A stretch of DNA of 9,641 bases from CAZOKO01 sp964580455. Lineage in GTDB: Bacteria > Desulfobacterota > WTBG01. Positions 1-7,039 of the stretch are shown in pieces. Position 1 is the stretch's first letter. Every line of letters begins with the position of its first letter. The stretch spans positions 1-9,641 of the forward strand of contig CAZOKO010000098.1 of assembly GCA_964580455.1 (NCBI GenBank), given 5' to 3'. The notes beneath the pieces were generated by a model, which worked only from the letters and a program-made list of their open reading frames with translations, was not told where the DNA came from and ran no database searches. The position numbers were made by a program, and so were the translations under genes.

Positions 1-37
1 TTAAAATAGATGACTTAAGGGTTTATCTTGTTGAGTT

Positions 38-1138
38 ATGTCATTAAGCATTTATGTTTATTATGATGGGAGCTGGCATATAGGAACAGTAGATAGCAAT
101 GATGTAGGAGGGTACACTTCCCTGGCCCTGGATAGCAGCGATAACCCTCATATCAGCTATTATGATGGCAAAAATGGCAACCTGAAATATACTTACTATG
201 ATGGGAGCTGGCATACGAGAGTAGCAGACAGCAGTTATAATGTGGGAACGTACAATTCCCTGGCCCTGGACAGCAGCGATGATCCCCATATCAGTTATTA
301 TGATGACAACACCGGTGAGCTGAAATATGTTTACTATGATAAGAGCTGGAATATTGAGGTGGTAGATAACAGTGAAGATGCGGGGAAGTACACTTCCCTG
401 GCCCTGGATAGCAGCAATAACCCCCATATAAGTTATTATGGTGTCACCACTGGCGACCTGAAATATGCATATTATGATGAGAGCTGGTATATTGAGGAGG
501 CAGATAGCAGTGGTGTTGTGGGAACGCACAATTCCCTGGCCCTGGATAGCAGTGGTAACCCCTATATAAGTTATTATGGTGGCACCACTGGTGACCTGAA
601 ATATGCATCTTTAATCACGATAACAACTACAATATCTACAACAACAACTACCACTCTACCAACTTTTACCATATCCGGCAGCGTAACAGGTGTTATCAGT
701 GCTGATATTCCTATAGTACTAACAGGGGCAGCTTCCCAAACAGTATATACAAATTCCGAAGGTAATTATCAATTTGCCAATCTGGTGAGTGGATATTATA
801 TAATAACTCCTGAACTTGAAGGATATGCTTTTGAGCCACCAAACCGCGAAATACCAAGTATTACTGGTGACCTGTTGGGATTGGAATTTGTCTCACGTAT
901 TGCTCTTCCCTGCAGTACAGCATTTATTTACGGAAATGACTCAGCAGAAGTAGAACTTTTAAGAAAGTTCCGTGATAGTTTTTTAAACAAAACACCTGAA
1001 GGCAAAGAAGTTATAAAAATGTACTACCAATGGAGTCCTGTGATAGTAAAGGCCATGGAAGAGAATGAGGAGTTTAAAAAAGAGGTGAAGGAAATGATTG
1101 ATGGGATATTGCCATTGGTTAGAGAATTAGTAGAATAG
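38..1138 (+). CDS. Repeat protein with carboxypeptidase-regulatory-like domain and CFI-box-like C-terminus, probably 5'-truncated
   Basis: 366 residues, probably from an exported surface protein; exact function unknown. Residues 8-190 are four near-identical 45/46-residue repeats (YYDxSW...SLALDSSxxPHISYY...LKY), plausibly blades of a beta-propeller-like fold. Residues about 191-208 are a Thr/Ser-rich linker. Residues about 209-287 match the carboxypeptidase-regulatory-like beta-sandwich pattern (SGSVTG, then NSEGNYQFANL, then GYAFEPP). Residues 292-366 resemble the CFI-box-CTERM domain of deltaproteobacterial exported proteins: CSTAFIYG, then LLRKFRDSFL, MYYQWSPV and ILPLVREL. The start is doubtful. 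There is no signal peptide and no clear Shine-Dalgarno. Stops lie in the same frame at 2-4, 11-13 and 32-34, and repeat similarity stops near position 53. Four blades are too few for a usual closed propeller. I infer that the 5' part has been lost or rearranged; a cytoplasmic short form or an assembly error are alternatives. The stop is followed 123 bp later by a strong terminator. Confidence 0.72.
   Translation: MSLSIYVYYDGSWHIGTVDSNDVGGYTSLALDSSDNPHISYYDGKNGNLKYTYYDGSWHTRVADSSYNVGTYNSLALDSSDDPHISYYDDNTGELKYVYYDKSWNIEVVDNSEDAGKYTSLALDSSNNPHISYYGVTTGDLKYAYYDESWYIEEADSSGVVGTHNSLALDSSGNPYISYYGGTTGDLKYASLITITTTISTTTTTTLPTFTISGSVTGVISADIPIVLTGAASQTVYTNSEGNYQFANLVSGYYIITPELEGYAFEPPNREIPSITGDLLGLEFVSRIALPCSTAFIYGNDSAEVELLRKFRDSFLNKTPEGKEVIKMYYQWSPVIVKAMEENEEFKKEVKEMIDGILPLVRELVE
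59..607 (+). repeat. Four tandem coding repeats of 135/138 bp
   Basis: Units run 59-193 (45 codons), 194-331, 332-469 and 470-607 (46 codons each). Each contains the conserved DNA core ccctggccctgga, found near 120, 259, 397 and 535, and encodes YYDxSW...SLALDSSxxPHISYY. Units 3 and 4 share the ending GDLKYA and are the most alike at that end. The first unit is one codon shorter. The high DNA-level similarity suggests recent duplication or ongoing homogenisation. Confidence 0.93.
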
Positions 1139-1261
1139 AGTAGTCCCTTAGTGATTGTTAAACACAAAACTTTTCATTGAACCCGCCAGCATATCCTATT
1201 GTGTTTTCTACTTGATATACAAGTGACATTTCCTGTGTGTTATCTACATCACAAAAGTGCC

Positions 1262-1291
1262 AAAAAAGGGGACCTCGCTGTCCCCTTTTTT
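1262..1291. terminator. Strong Rho-independent terminator, probably bidirectional
   Basis: A perfect 12-bp inverted repeat: AAAAAAGGGGAC (1262-1273), a 6-nt loop (1274-1279) and GTCCCCTTTTTT (1280-1291). The GC core is GGGGAC/GTCCCC, and the stem ends in T on the plus strand and equally on the minus strand. It lies 123 bp after the stop of the repeat protein and separates it from the tRNA nucleotidyltransferase unit. Confidence 0.93.
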
Positions 1292-1497
1292 ATTTGAAAA
1301 GCCAGTGAATTAGCCTTACACCTGTTCACCTGGCTCTTCTTTCCCATACCTCTTTCTTTCCTCCCTCTGATTTTTTGTGATCTTCCTGACAAGACTCATA
1401 ACCATTAATAACCTTGCCTTTTCAGGTTAATTGTAATAATTAAAAGAGTTGAAGTAGGAAACCCATAACTCACAACCTTTTTTAACTAAGTGAAAAA
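1292..1497 (+). other. Leader region of the tRNA nucleotidyltransferase gene
   Basis: 206 bp without a gene. It holds an imperfect hairpin, GCCAGTGAA (1301-1309) with TTCACCTGGC (1325-1334), 9 bp with one bulged base and a 15-nt loop. A strongly pyrimidine-rich stretch follows, about 1335-1369, and then AT-rich sequence. CTGACA-like (about 1386) and TAATAA-like (1434-1439) elements exist but are not spaced as a sigma-70 promoter, so I call none. The sequence just before the ATG (aactaagtgaaaaa) has no good Shine-Dalgarno. Confidence 0.45.
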
Positions 1498-4125
1498 ATG
1501 GAAGTTATTACAACACACGTGAATGCTGATTTTGATGCCTTTGCTTCTATGATGGCAGCAAAAAAATTGTATCCTGATGCCGTTTTGGCGTTTGCCGGAA
1601 GCCAGGAGAAGAGCCTGAGAGATTTCTTCTTAAGTTCTGCATTCTATGCCTTTAAGTGGGAGAAGCTTAAGGATATTGATCTTAAAAAGGTAAAAAGACT
1701 TATTCTGGTTGATATAAGGCAGAGAAACCGTATTGGTAAATTCGGGAGGATTGCTGATAAATCTGGTATTGATCTTCACATATACGATCACCACCCTCCT
1801 TCTAAAGATGATCTTCATGGTTCGGTAGAAGTGGTAAAAGAAGTTGGTGCAACTGTAACCATTTTATGTCAGATATTAAAGAAGAAAAAGATACCGATCT
1901 CACCGGATGAGGCAACAATTATGATGTTAGGGATTTATGAAGATACAGGTAATCTGACTTTTCCCTCGACCCACAGGGATGATTACATAGCAGCAGCCCA
2001 CCTCTTATCAAAGGGGGCAGATCTTAATCTGATCTCAGATATACTCGTAAAAGAGTTTACTGCTGAGCAGATTACCCTTTTAAATGAGCTGGTAGAGTCT
2101 GCTGCTACCTATACCATAAATGGGATTGATGTAGTCTTAGCAAAGGTATCCAGTGAGACTTATATAAGTGACTTCGCAGTTCTTGTCCATAAGCTGCGCG
2201 AGATGGAAAATATTGACGTCTTGTTTGTCCTGGCTCGTATGGAAGACAGGGTGTATTTAGTGGCAAGAAGTAGAAGAAAAGATGTCGATGTGGGAGAGGT
2301 AGCAAAAGAATTTGGAGGAGGAGGACACAGCAGTGCAGCCTCGGCAGTTATTAAAGATTTAACGCTTATTCAGGCAGAGGAGAAGTTAAAGAGTATTTTA
2401 CATAATAAAATTTCCTCTACCAGAATGGCAAGAGATTTCATGTCTTTTCCTTTGAAGACAGTTGATGCCGGTGAGACATTAAACGAAGCCGGGCAGATAT
2501 TAACTCGCTATAACATCAATGTGCTTCCTGTTATAAAGAGAAGTCGTCTGGTTGGCCTGATATCTCGTCAGGTTATTGAAAAGGCGTCTCATCACGGCTT
2601 AAAAGATCTTCCGGTAGAAGAGTATATGATAAGAGAATTTTCAGTAGTCCATCCGAAAACCCTATGGTCTTCTATCCAGAAGATCATTATTGAGAGTAAT
2701 CAAAGGTTCCTGCCTGTTACCGAGAGGAAAAAACTGGTAGGAGGTATTACGAGAACAGATCTCTTAAGAGTCCTGCATACTGATTTGGTAGAAGAGCCAC
2801 ACTATCTTTTTGAGCAGGGTGCCTCCTCTTCTCTAAGACAGAAAAAGATCATAACACGTCAGATGGAAGAGCAGTTACCAAAAGAGATAATGCATATGTT
2901 GAGGGATTTGGGAGCAGTGGCAGAAAAAATGGAGGTCAATGCTTATATAGTTGGGGGATTCGCAAGGGATATTCTTCTTCGTCATGAGAACCTGGATATT
3001 GACATTGTAATTGAGGGTGATGGGATTGAGTTTACAAGGAAGGTAGCTTCAAAATATAATGGCCGTGTTAGGATTCACAAAACATTTGGAACTGCTGTGA
3101 TTACCTTCCCGGATGGATTTAAACTGGATGTTGCCAGTGCACGGTTGGAATACTATGAATATCCTGCTGCATTACCACGGGTGGAAATGAGTTCAATCAA
3201 ACTTGATCTTTACCGACGCGATTTTACTATTAATACCCTGGCGATTAGATTAAATCCTTCTTTCTTTGGTGAATTGATCGATTTTTTTGGAGCCAGAAAG
3301 GACATTAAGGAAAAAACTATCAGGGTAATACATAATTTAAGTTTTGTGGAGGATCCCACTAGGATTCTAAGAGCGATCCGTTTTGAACAACGTTTTGGAT
3401 TTCGCATTGGTAAACTTACTTTGAGCCTTATAGAAAATGCGGTTAAGCTCAATTTCCTTGACCGCCTGGATGGGCGTAGATTATTATCGGAAGTAGTGCT
3501 GCTGTTACAAGAAGATGAGGCCATTCTTAATGTTGAGAGGATGAAAGAGTTGGATATTCTGCGATTTATTCATCCAAAGATTCCCTTTGATGATTCTACA
3601 AAGGTTTTATTGGGGAATATTAATGAGGTAATCAGCTGGTATGGACTCTCATTTTTGGAAGAAAAATATGAGAGGTGGAAGGTGTACTTTCCTGCCCTGA
3701 TCGAGAGCTTGCAGAAAAGCGAGGTTTTGAGCTTGTGCGGGCATTTGTCCATGAGCGAGAAAGAACGAAAAGAGGTACTGAAGTTAAGAGATCATACAAG
3801 AGATGCTCTGGTAAAAATGGCCAAGCAGCGAAGCCTGAAAAATAGTGAGTTCTATCATCTGTTGAGTCCTCTCACTACGGAATACCTTCTTTATCTGATG
3901 GCCAGGGTTACCAAAAAGGAAGCAAAAAAAGCAGTTTCAAACTTTCTTGCTCAACTTAAGCATACTAAAATTAAGACTACAGGGAATGATTTAAAAAAGC
4001 TGGGGTTACCACCGGGTAAGCTTTATAAAAAAATATTAGATAATCTTCTTGATGCTAAGCTGGATGGAAAGGTTCAAAACAAGAGGGAAGAAATTGCTTA
4101 TGTGAAAAAGAACTTCCTTGCATAG
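1498..4125 (+). CDS. DHH phosphoesterase - CBS pair - tRNA nucleotidyltransferase (CCA/A-adding type) fusion protein
   Basis: 875 residues, cytoplasmic. Residues 1-300 are a DHH/DHHA1 phosphoesterase with every metal-binding motif: H7-x-N9-x-D11-x-D13, D72, D97-H98-H99-P and D149, plus the DHHA1 motif GGGGHSSAAS at 273-282. Residues about 310-365 and 375-428 are two CBS domains, usually sensors of adenine nucleotides. Residues about 465-870 are a class II nucleotidyltransferase: GGFARD (486-491), the metal pair D500-x-D502, RRDFTIN (573-579), the VEDPTRILRAIRF block (617-629) and GRRLLSE (659-665). This domain order is known from Aquifex and Geobacter relatives, where CC-adding and A-adding activities can sit on separate enzymes. 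The product may therefore add only the terminal A, the whole CCA, or poly(A); sequence alone does not decide. The ATG start places the first DHH motif at residue 7, as in relatives, though the Shine-Dalgarno is poor. Confidence 0.95.
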   Translation: MEVITTHVNADFDAFASMMAAKKLYPDAVLAFAGSQEKSLRDFFLSSAFYAFKWEKLKDIDLKKVKRLILVDIRQRNRIGKFGRIADKSGIDLHIYDHHPPSKDDLHGSVEVVKEVGATVTILCQILKKKKIPISPDEATIMMLGIYEDTGNLTFPSTHRDDYIAAAHLLSKGADLNLISDILVKEFTAEQITLLNELVESAATYTINGIDVVLAKVSSETYISDFAVLVHKLREMENIDVLFVLARMEDRVYLVARSRRKDVDVGEVAKEFGGGGHSSAASAVIKDLTLIQAEEKLKSILHNKISSTRMARDFMSFPLKTVDAGETLNEAGQILTRYNINVLPVIKRSRLVGLISRQVIEKASHHGLKDLPVEEYMIREFSVVHPKTLWSSIQKIIIESNQRFLPVTERKKLVGGITRTDLLRVLHTDLVEEPHYLFEQGASSSLRQKKIITRQMEEQLPKEIMHMLRDLGAVAEKMEVNAYIVGGFARDILLRHENLDIDIVIEGDGIEFTRKVASKYNGRVRIHKTFGTAVITFPDGFKLDVASARLEYYEYPAALPRVEMSSIKLDLYRRDFTINTLAIRLNPSFFGELIDFFGARKDIKEKTIRVIHNLSFVEDPTRILRAIRFEQRFGFRIGKLTLSLIENAVKLNFLDRLDGRRLLSEVVLLLQEDEAILNVERMKELDILRFIHPKIPFDDSTKVLLGNINEVISWYGLSFLEEKYERWKVYFPALIESLQKSEVLSLCGHLSMSEKERKEVLKLRDHTRDALVKMAKQRSLKNSEFYHLLSPLTTEYLLYLMARVTKKEAKKAVSNFLAQLKHTKIKTTGNDLKKLGLPPGKLYKKILDNLLDAKLDGKVQNKREEIAYVKKNFLA

Positions 4126-4188
4126 TGCTCTTCTCATGTTGATTGACATGGAGTGGCTTATCTGATAGATATAGTTCACTATTTTTTT

Positions 4189-4285
4189 GGACGCAGATTA
4201 ACAGGATTTTAAATAATAAAGAACTAACTGAAAAAATTATAAAGCCTTAGTAAGTAATCGGCATTTTCTGCGGGAATCTGCGTCC
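4189..4285. repeat. Inverted intergenic repeat of the CGCAGATT type
   Basis: GGACGCAGATT (4189-4199) is matched perfectly by AATCTGCGTCC (4275-4285), with 75 bp between. The right arm is extended by a second degenerate unit: read on the minus strand it is ACGCAGATTC followed by CCGCAGAAAA, a 10-bp periodicity. On the left, ACGCAGATTA is followed by the degenerate ACAGGATTTT. A run of seven T (4182-4188) precedes the left arm, and TGATTTTTTT follows the right arm, so a terminator-like effect is possible. It fills half of the 190-bp gap upstream of the protease gene. Confidence 0.7.
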
Positions 4286-4301
4286 TGATTTTTTTAGTAA
4301 C

Positions 4302-4309
4302 GAGAGGAG
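4302..4309 (+). promoter_or_regulatory. Ribosome binding site fixing a TTG start
   Basis: GAGAGGAG ends 6 nt before a TTG codon at 4316. The next in-frame ATG (4376) would remove 20 residues and begin only five residues before the HEFAH motif, cutting off most of the first membrane helix. The Shine-Dalgarno therefore supports TTG as the real start. Confidence 0.8.
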
Positions 4310-4315
4310 TTTTTA

Positions 4316-5017
4316 TTGAGTCCATCTATACAGCAAACTATTCAAGAGATTTTATTGCTTATCGTGCCTTTTCTCATGGCTATAACTGTTCACGAATTTG
4401 CCCATGGGTGGATGGCATATAGACTTGGGGATCCAACTGCGAAGTTAGCAGGCAGGCTTTCACTCAATCCTGTGAAACATCTGGATCTTTTTGGTACGCT
4501 TACCTTAATTTTAACCAGACGTTTTGGTTGGGCGAAACCGGTGCCAGTTAACCCTGCCAATCTCAGGGATCCAAAAAGAGACATGGTATGGGTTTCTCTG
4601 GCAGGGCCTTTAAGCAATTTTTTACTGGCTATTATCTCTGCCATCCTGCTGCGTGTTATTATTGCCATCAATCCTTCTTTGAAAAGCCTCGTTTTTCCTG
4701 CCTTGAACTACCAGTTCCCATCGTTGGCAGGATTCGGTCCATTTATGATCCTGGGTGTTATCGTTTTTTGGATGATCTGTCTTGGAATGGTGTTGAATAT
4801 TGTTTTAGCTGTCTTTAATTTGATTCCTATTCCGCCTCTTGATGGAGGAAGGATTCTCCAGGGGATTCTCCCCAGAGATTTATCAATTGCATTTGGAAGG
4901 ATTGAGCCCTATGGATTTTTTATCATAATTGCTCTTGCATTTACTGGTGTATTGTGGGGAGTTATCAGCCCTTTCTTTAAGATTTCTATGGGCATTCTCT
5001 TAAGCGTTATCTTCTGA
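4316..5017 (+). CDS. Site-2 protease family membrane metallopeptidase (M50)
   Basis: 233 residues, a usual length for the short M50 proteases without a PDZ domain. It should be an integral membrane zinc protease that cleaves other proteins within the membrane; the substrate is unknown. HEFAH at 26-30 gives the zinc ligands H26 and H30 and the catalytic E27, inside the first hydrophobic segment (about 11-32). The third zinc ligand is D176 in the NLIPIPPLDGG motif (168-178). GWAKPVPVNP (71-80) and the SLAGPLSNFLLA helix (94-105) are also typical. Further hydrophobic segments lie at about 97-118, 139-172 and 199-232. It starts with TTG behind a strong Shine-Dalgarno. It sits between the tRNA nucleotidyltransferase and trpS genes on the same strand, a neighbourhood also found in Geobacter-like genomes, with no obvious functional link. 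Confidence 0.93.
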   Translation: MSPSIQQTIQEILLLIVPFLMAITVHEFAHGWMAYRLGDPTAKLAGRLSLNPVKHLDLFGTLTLILTRRFGWAKPVPVNPANLRDPKRDMVWVSLAGPLSNFLLAIISAILLRVIIAINPSLKSLVFPALNYQFPSLAGFGPFMILGVIVFWMICLGMVLNIVLAVFNLIPIPPLDGGRILQGILPRDLSIAFGRIEPYGFFIIIALAFTGVLWGVISPFFKISMGILLSVIF

Positions 5018-5033
5018 TAGAAAGCGGGGTAAA

Positions 5034-5061
5034 TGATGCAAGATACACGATTCATGATGCA
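5034..5061. repeat. Four tandem heptads, consensus NGATNCA
   Basis: TGATGCA (5034-5040), AGATACA (5041-5047), CGATTCA (5048-5054) and TGATGCA (5055-5061) follow each other without a gap, with five of seven positions invariant. First and last units are identical, so ATGATGCA recurs at exactly 21 bp. The array occupies a third of the 80-bp gap before trpS and ends 19 bp upstream of its AGGAG. Confidence 0.75.
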
Positions 5062-5097
5062 TTCTGACAAGAACTGTAAAAGGAGTAGAATTTAAGT

Positions 5098-6084
5098 ATG
5101 GTTAAAAAACGGGTATTGAGTGGGATGCGGCCAACAGGCAGGTTACATCTGGGGCATTTACATGGTACTTTGGGAAGCTGGGTTAAGCTTCAGGATGAGT
5201 ATAAGTGTTTTTTCTTTGTGGCAGATTGGCATGCCTTAACCAGCGAGTATGAAAATACCGGGATTATCAAAGACAGTACCCAGGATATGGTCATTGACTG
5301 GCTCAGTGCAGGGATTGATCCAGAAAAGAGTATCCTCTTTATTCAGAGTAGAATTCTGGAACATGCTGAACTACACCTTTTGCTTTCCATGATTGTACCC
5401 CTTCCATGGCTGGAAAGAAATCCTACTTATAAAGAGCAGCAGGAAGAAATGTCCAATAAAGACCTCGCCACCTATGGTTTTTTGGGCTATCCTGTTCTGC
5501 AGGCGGCGGACATTATTATATACAAAGCCCACAAGGTGCCCGTAGGTAAAGATCAGGTTCCCCATCTTGAACTTACCAGGGAGATTGTGCGGCGCTTTAA
5601 TTATCTTTACAAAAATGTATTTCCTGAACCCGACCAGATTTTAACAGAGATGTCCAAGGTGCTGGGTATCGATAGACGGAAAATGAGCAAGTCTTACAAC
5701 AATGCTATTTATCTGGCAGATTCACCTGAAGAGATTAAAACTAAGGTTTCGCAGATGATAACGGATCCCCAGAGGAAGAGGAGAAACGATCCAGGTAATC
5801 CTGATGTATGTAATGTCTTTTCTTTTCACAAAATGTACAGCACAAACGATCAAATTAATATGGTAGAAAGTGAATGCAGAAAGGCAGGCATTGGGTGTGT
5901 GGAGTGTAAAGAGATGATGGCTTGTAACTTGATTGCCTTTTTGCTCCCTTATCGGGAGAAAAGATCGTACTACTTGTCCCATAGTAAGCAGGTTACCGAA
6001 ATACTTAATGAAGGAACAAAAAAAGCAAGGAGCATTGCCGTTAAGACTATGGATGAAGTGAGAAGAGCAATCGGCATTAAGTAG
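5098..6084 (+). CDS. trpS: Tryptophanyl-tRNA synthetase with probable 4Fe-4S motif
   Basis: 328 residues, the normal length of bacterial TrpRS, a cytoplasmic class Ic enzyme that joins tryptophan to tRNA-Trp using ATP. The Rossmann-fold signatures are PTGRLHLGH (12-20, HIGH motif) and KMSKS (195-199). Other recognisable stretches are ADWHALTSEY (42-51) and GYPVLQAADIIIYKAHKVPVGKDQ starting at 130. In the C-terminal helical domain four cysteines lie as C238-x21-C260-x6-C267-x2-C270. This is almost exactly the C-x22-C-x6-C-x2-C motif that binds a 4Fe-4S cluster in Thermotoga maritima TrpRS. An extra C276 follows. AGGAG at 5081-5085 is 12 nt from the ATG, which is long, but an in-frame TAG at 5086-5088 excludes an earlier start. 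The NGATNCA array lies just upstream. Confidence 0.97.
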   Translation: MVKKRVLSGMRPTGRLHLGHLHGTLGSWVKLQDEYKCFFFVADWHALTSEYENTGIIKDSTQDMVIDWLSAGIDPEKSILFIQSRILEHAELHLLLSMIVPLPWLERNPTYKEQQEEMSNKDLATYGFLGYPVLQAADIIIYKAHKVPVGKDQVPHLELTREIVRRFNYLYKNVFPEPDQILTEMSKVLGIDRRKMSKSYNNAIYLADSPEEIKTKVSQMITDPQRKRRNDPGNPDVCNVFSFHKMYSTNDQINMVESECRKAGIGCVECKEMMACNLIAFLLPYREKRSYYLSHSKQVTEILNEGTKKARSIAVKTMDEVRRAIGIK

Positions 6085-6168
6085 ATAGTGTGTGAAATTC
6101 CTTTCCGAAAAGAAGGTGAAAGCAGGTTGTCAGGATTTTAATTTAAAGTTACGGGTTGAGGATTTAGG

Positions 6169-6918
6169 ATGGCATATAGAGTAAACCTGGATATTTTTGA
6201 AGGCCCTTTAGATCTCCTTCTTTACCTCATTAAAAAAAATGAGGTTGATATTTATGATATCCCTATTGCCATTATTACAGAGCAGTATCTTGAGTATATG
6301 GATTTAATAAAGATGCTCAACCTTGATGTAGTTGGCGAATTTCTAGTCATGGCTGCAACGCTTACAAAGATTAAATCTAAAATGTTGTTGCCACCGTCTG
6401 AGGATGTTGAAGAAGATGAAGAGGGCGTGGACCCCAGAGATGAGTTAATAGAGCACCTTATAGAGTACCAGAGATATAAAGAAGCTGCTAATCAGTTAAA
6501 AGAAAGAGATTTAATTGAGAAAAATATCTTTACCCGGATACAAAGAGAAGAACAGATTTCTGATGCAGGTAAAGACAGCATGGTAATCGAAGCAAGCCTT
6601 TTTGACCTTGTCGATGCCTTAAGAAAAGTCATTGAAAGAAAAGATCTCTCGGACCAGTTCATTGAGGTTACTGTTGAAAAGATTTCGGTAAAGGATAAGA
6701 TGGTTGAGATTTTACAGAGATTGAAGGAAGCCCGTCAGATTATTTTTCAATCCCTTTTTGATGATCTTTCAACAAAGTATGAGATTATTGTTGCCTTCCT
6801 GGCAATTTTAGAACTGATGAGATTGCGGGCAATTAAAGTTTTTCAGGTACACCCTTATGGAGAGATACGGGTTATTTCTTTGGGAGGGGAGTTACAGATG
6901 GGAGATATTCCTGATTAA
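6169..6918 (+). CDS. scpA: Segregation and condensation protein A (kleisin)
   Basis: 249 residues, typical of ScpA, the kleisin subunit that bridges the SMC head domains and recruits ScpB in the bacterial condensin complex. It acts on the nucleoid in chromosome compaction and segregation. The N-terminal signature is clear: VNLDIFEGPLDLLLYLIKKN (5-24), then DIPIAIITEQYLEY and FLVMAATLTKIKSKMLLP, which form the domain that contacts the SMC neck. An acidic stretch (about 79-90) follows, as usual in the family. The C-terminal winged helix includes IIVAFLAILELMRLRAIKVF. GAGG at 6158-6161, 7 nt before the ATG, fixes the start. scpB follows after 131 bp, a wider gap than the tight spacing usual for this pair, because a repeat array lies between. 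Confidence 0.96.
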   Translation: MAYRVNLDIFEGPLDLLLYLIKKNEVDIYDIPIAIITEQYLEYMDLIKMLNLDVVGEFLVMAATLTKIKSKMLLPPSEDVEEDEEGVDPRDELIEHLIEYQRYKEAANQLKERDLIEKNIFTRIQREEQISDAGKDSMVIEASLFDLVDALRKVIERKDLSDQFIEVTVEKISVKDKMVEILQRLKEARQIIFQSLFDDLSTKYEIIVAFLAILELMRLRAIKVFQVHPYGEIRVISLGGELQMGDIPD

Positions 6919-6945
6919 ATAGGATTCAGGGGGACAGAGATTAAA

Positions 6946-7039
6946 CAGTTGTCAGTCAACGGTCCGCAGTTTACGGTATAAAACCCAAGAATAAGAAATA
7001 ACTAAAAATGCCTGACAACTGAAAACAGTCAACTATTAA
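6946..7039. repeat. Two heptad arrays linked by a perfect 10-bp inverted repeat, upstream of scpB
   Basis: The first array is CAGTTGT, CAGTCAA, CGGTCCG, CAGTTTA, CGGTATA (6946-6980): five contiguous heptads that all fit CRGTNNN. The second is CTGACAA, CTGAAAA, CAGTCAA, CTATTAA (7012-7039): four heptads fitting CNNNNAA. CAGTTGTCAG (6946-6955) and CTGACAACTG (7012-7021) are exact reverse complements 56 bp apart, and CAGTCAAC recurs directly at 6953-6960 and 7026-7033. The last heptad overlaps the scpB Shine-Dalgarno AAGGA (7038-7042). The A-rich spacer 6981-7011 shows nothing else. Confidence 0.72.

Noticed and set aside
44..529. 161-codon minus-strand frame over the tandem repeats
   Set aside because: It is the periodic antisense image of the four 46-codon repeats and ends where the repeats do; it has no start signal or recognisable domain.
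1210..1224. ACTTG-ATATA-CAAGT inverted repeat as an operator
   Set aside because: Five-base arms between a stop codon and a terminator are easily due to chance, and no gene start is close enough to be controlled.
1414..1442. TTGCCT-17-TAATTA as the promoter of the nucleotidyltransferase gene
   Set aside because: The -10 matches the consensus at too few positions to call.
3210..3524. 104-codon minus-strand frame
   Set aside because: It lies inside the nucleotidyltransferase catalytic core, which is conserved on the plus strand.
4135..4187. Small hairpins (CATGT/ACATG and ATAGT/ACTAT before seven T) as a terminator of the nucleotidyltransferase gene
   Set aside because: Stems are five AT-rich base pairs with poor loops; the larger CGCAGATT repeat is the more credible structure here.
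4588..4818. 76-codon plus-strand frame inside the protease gene
   Set aside because: It overlaps the conserved membrane helices and zinc-ligand region in another frame, without a ribosome binding site.
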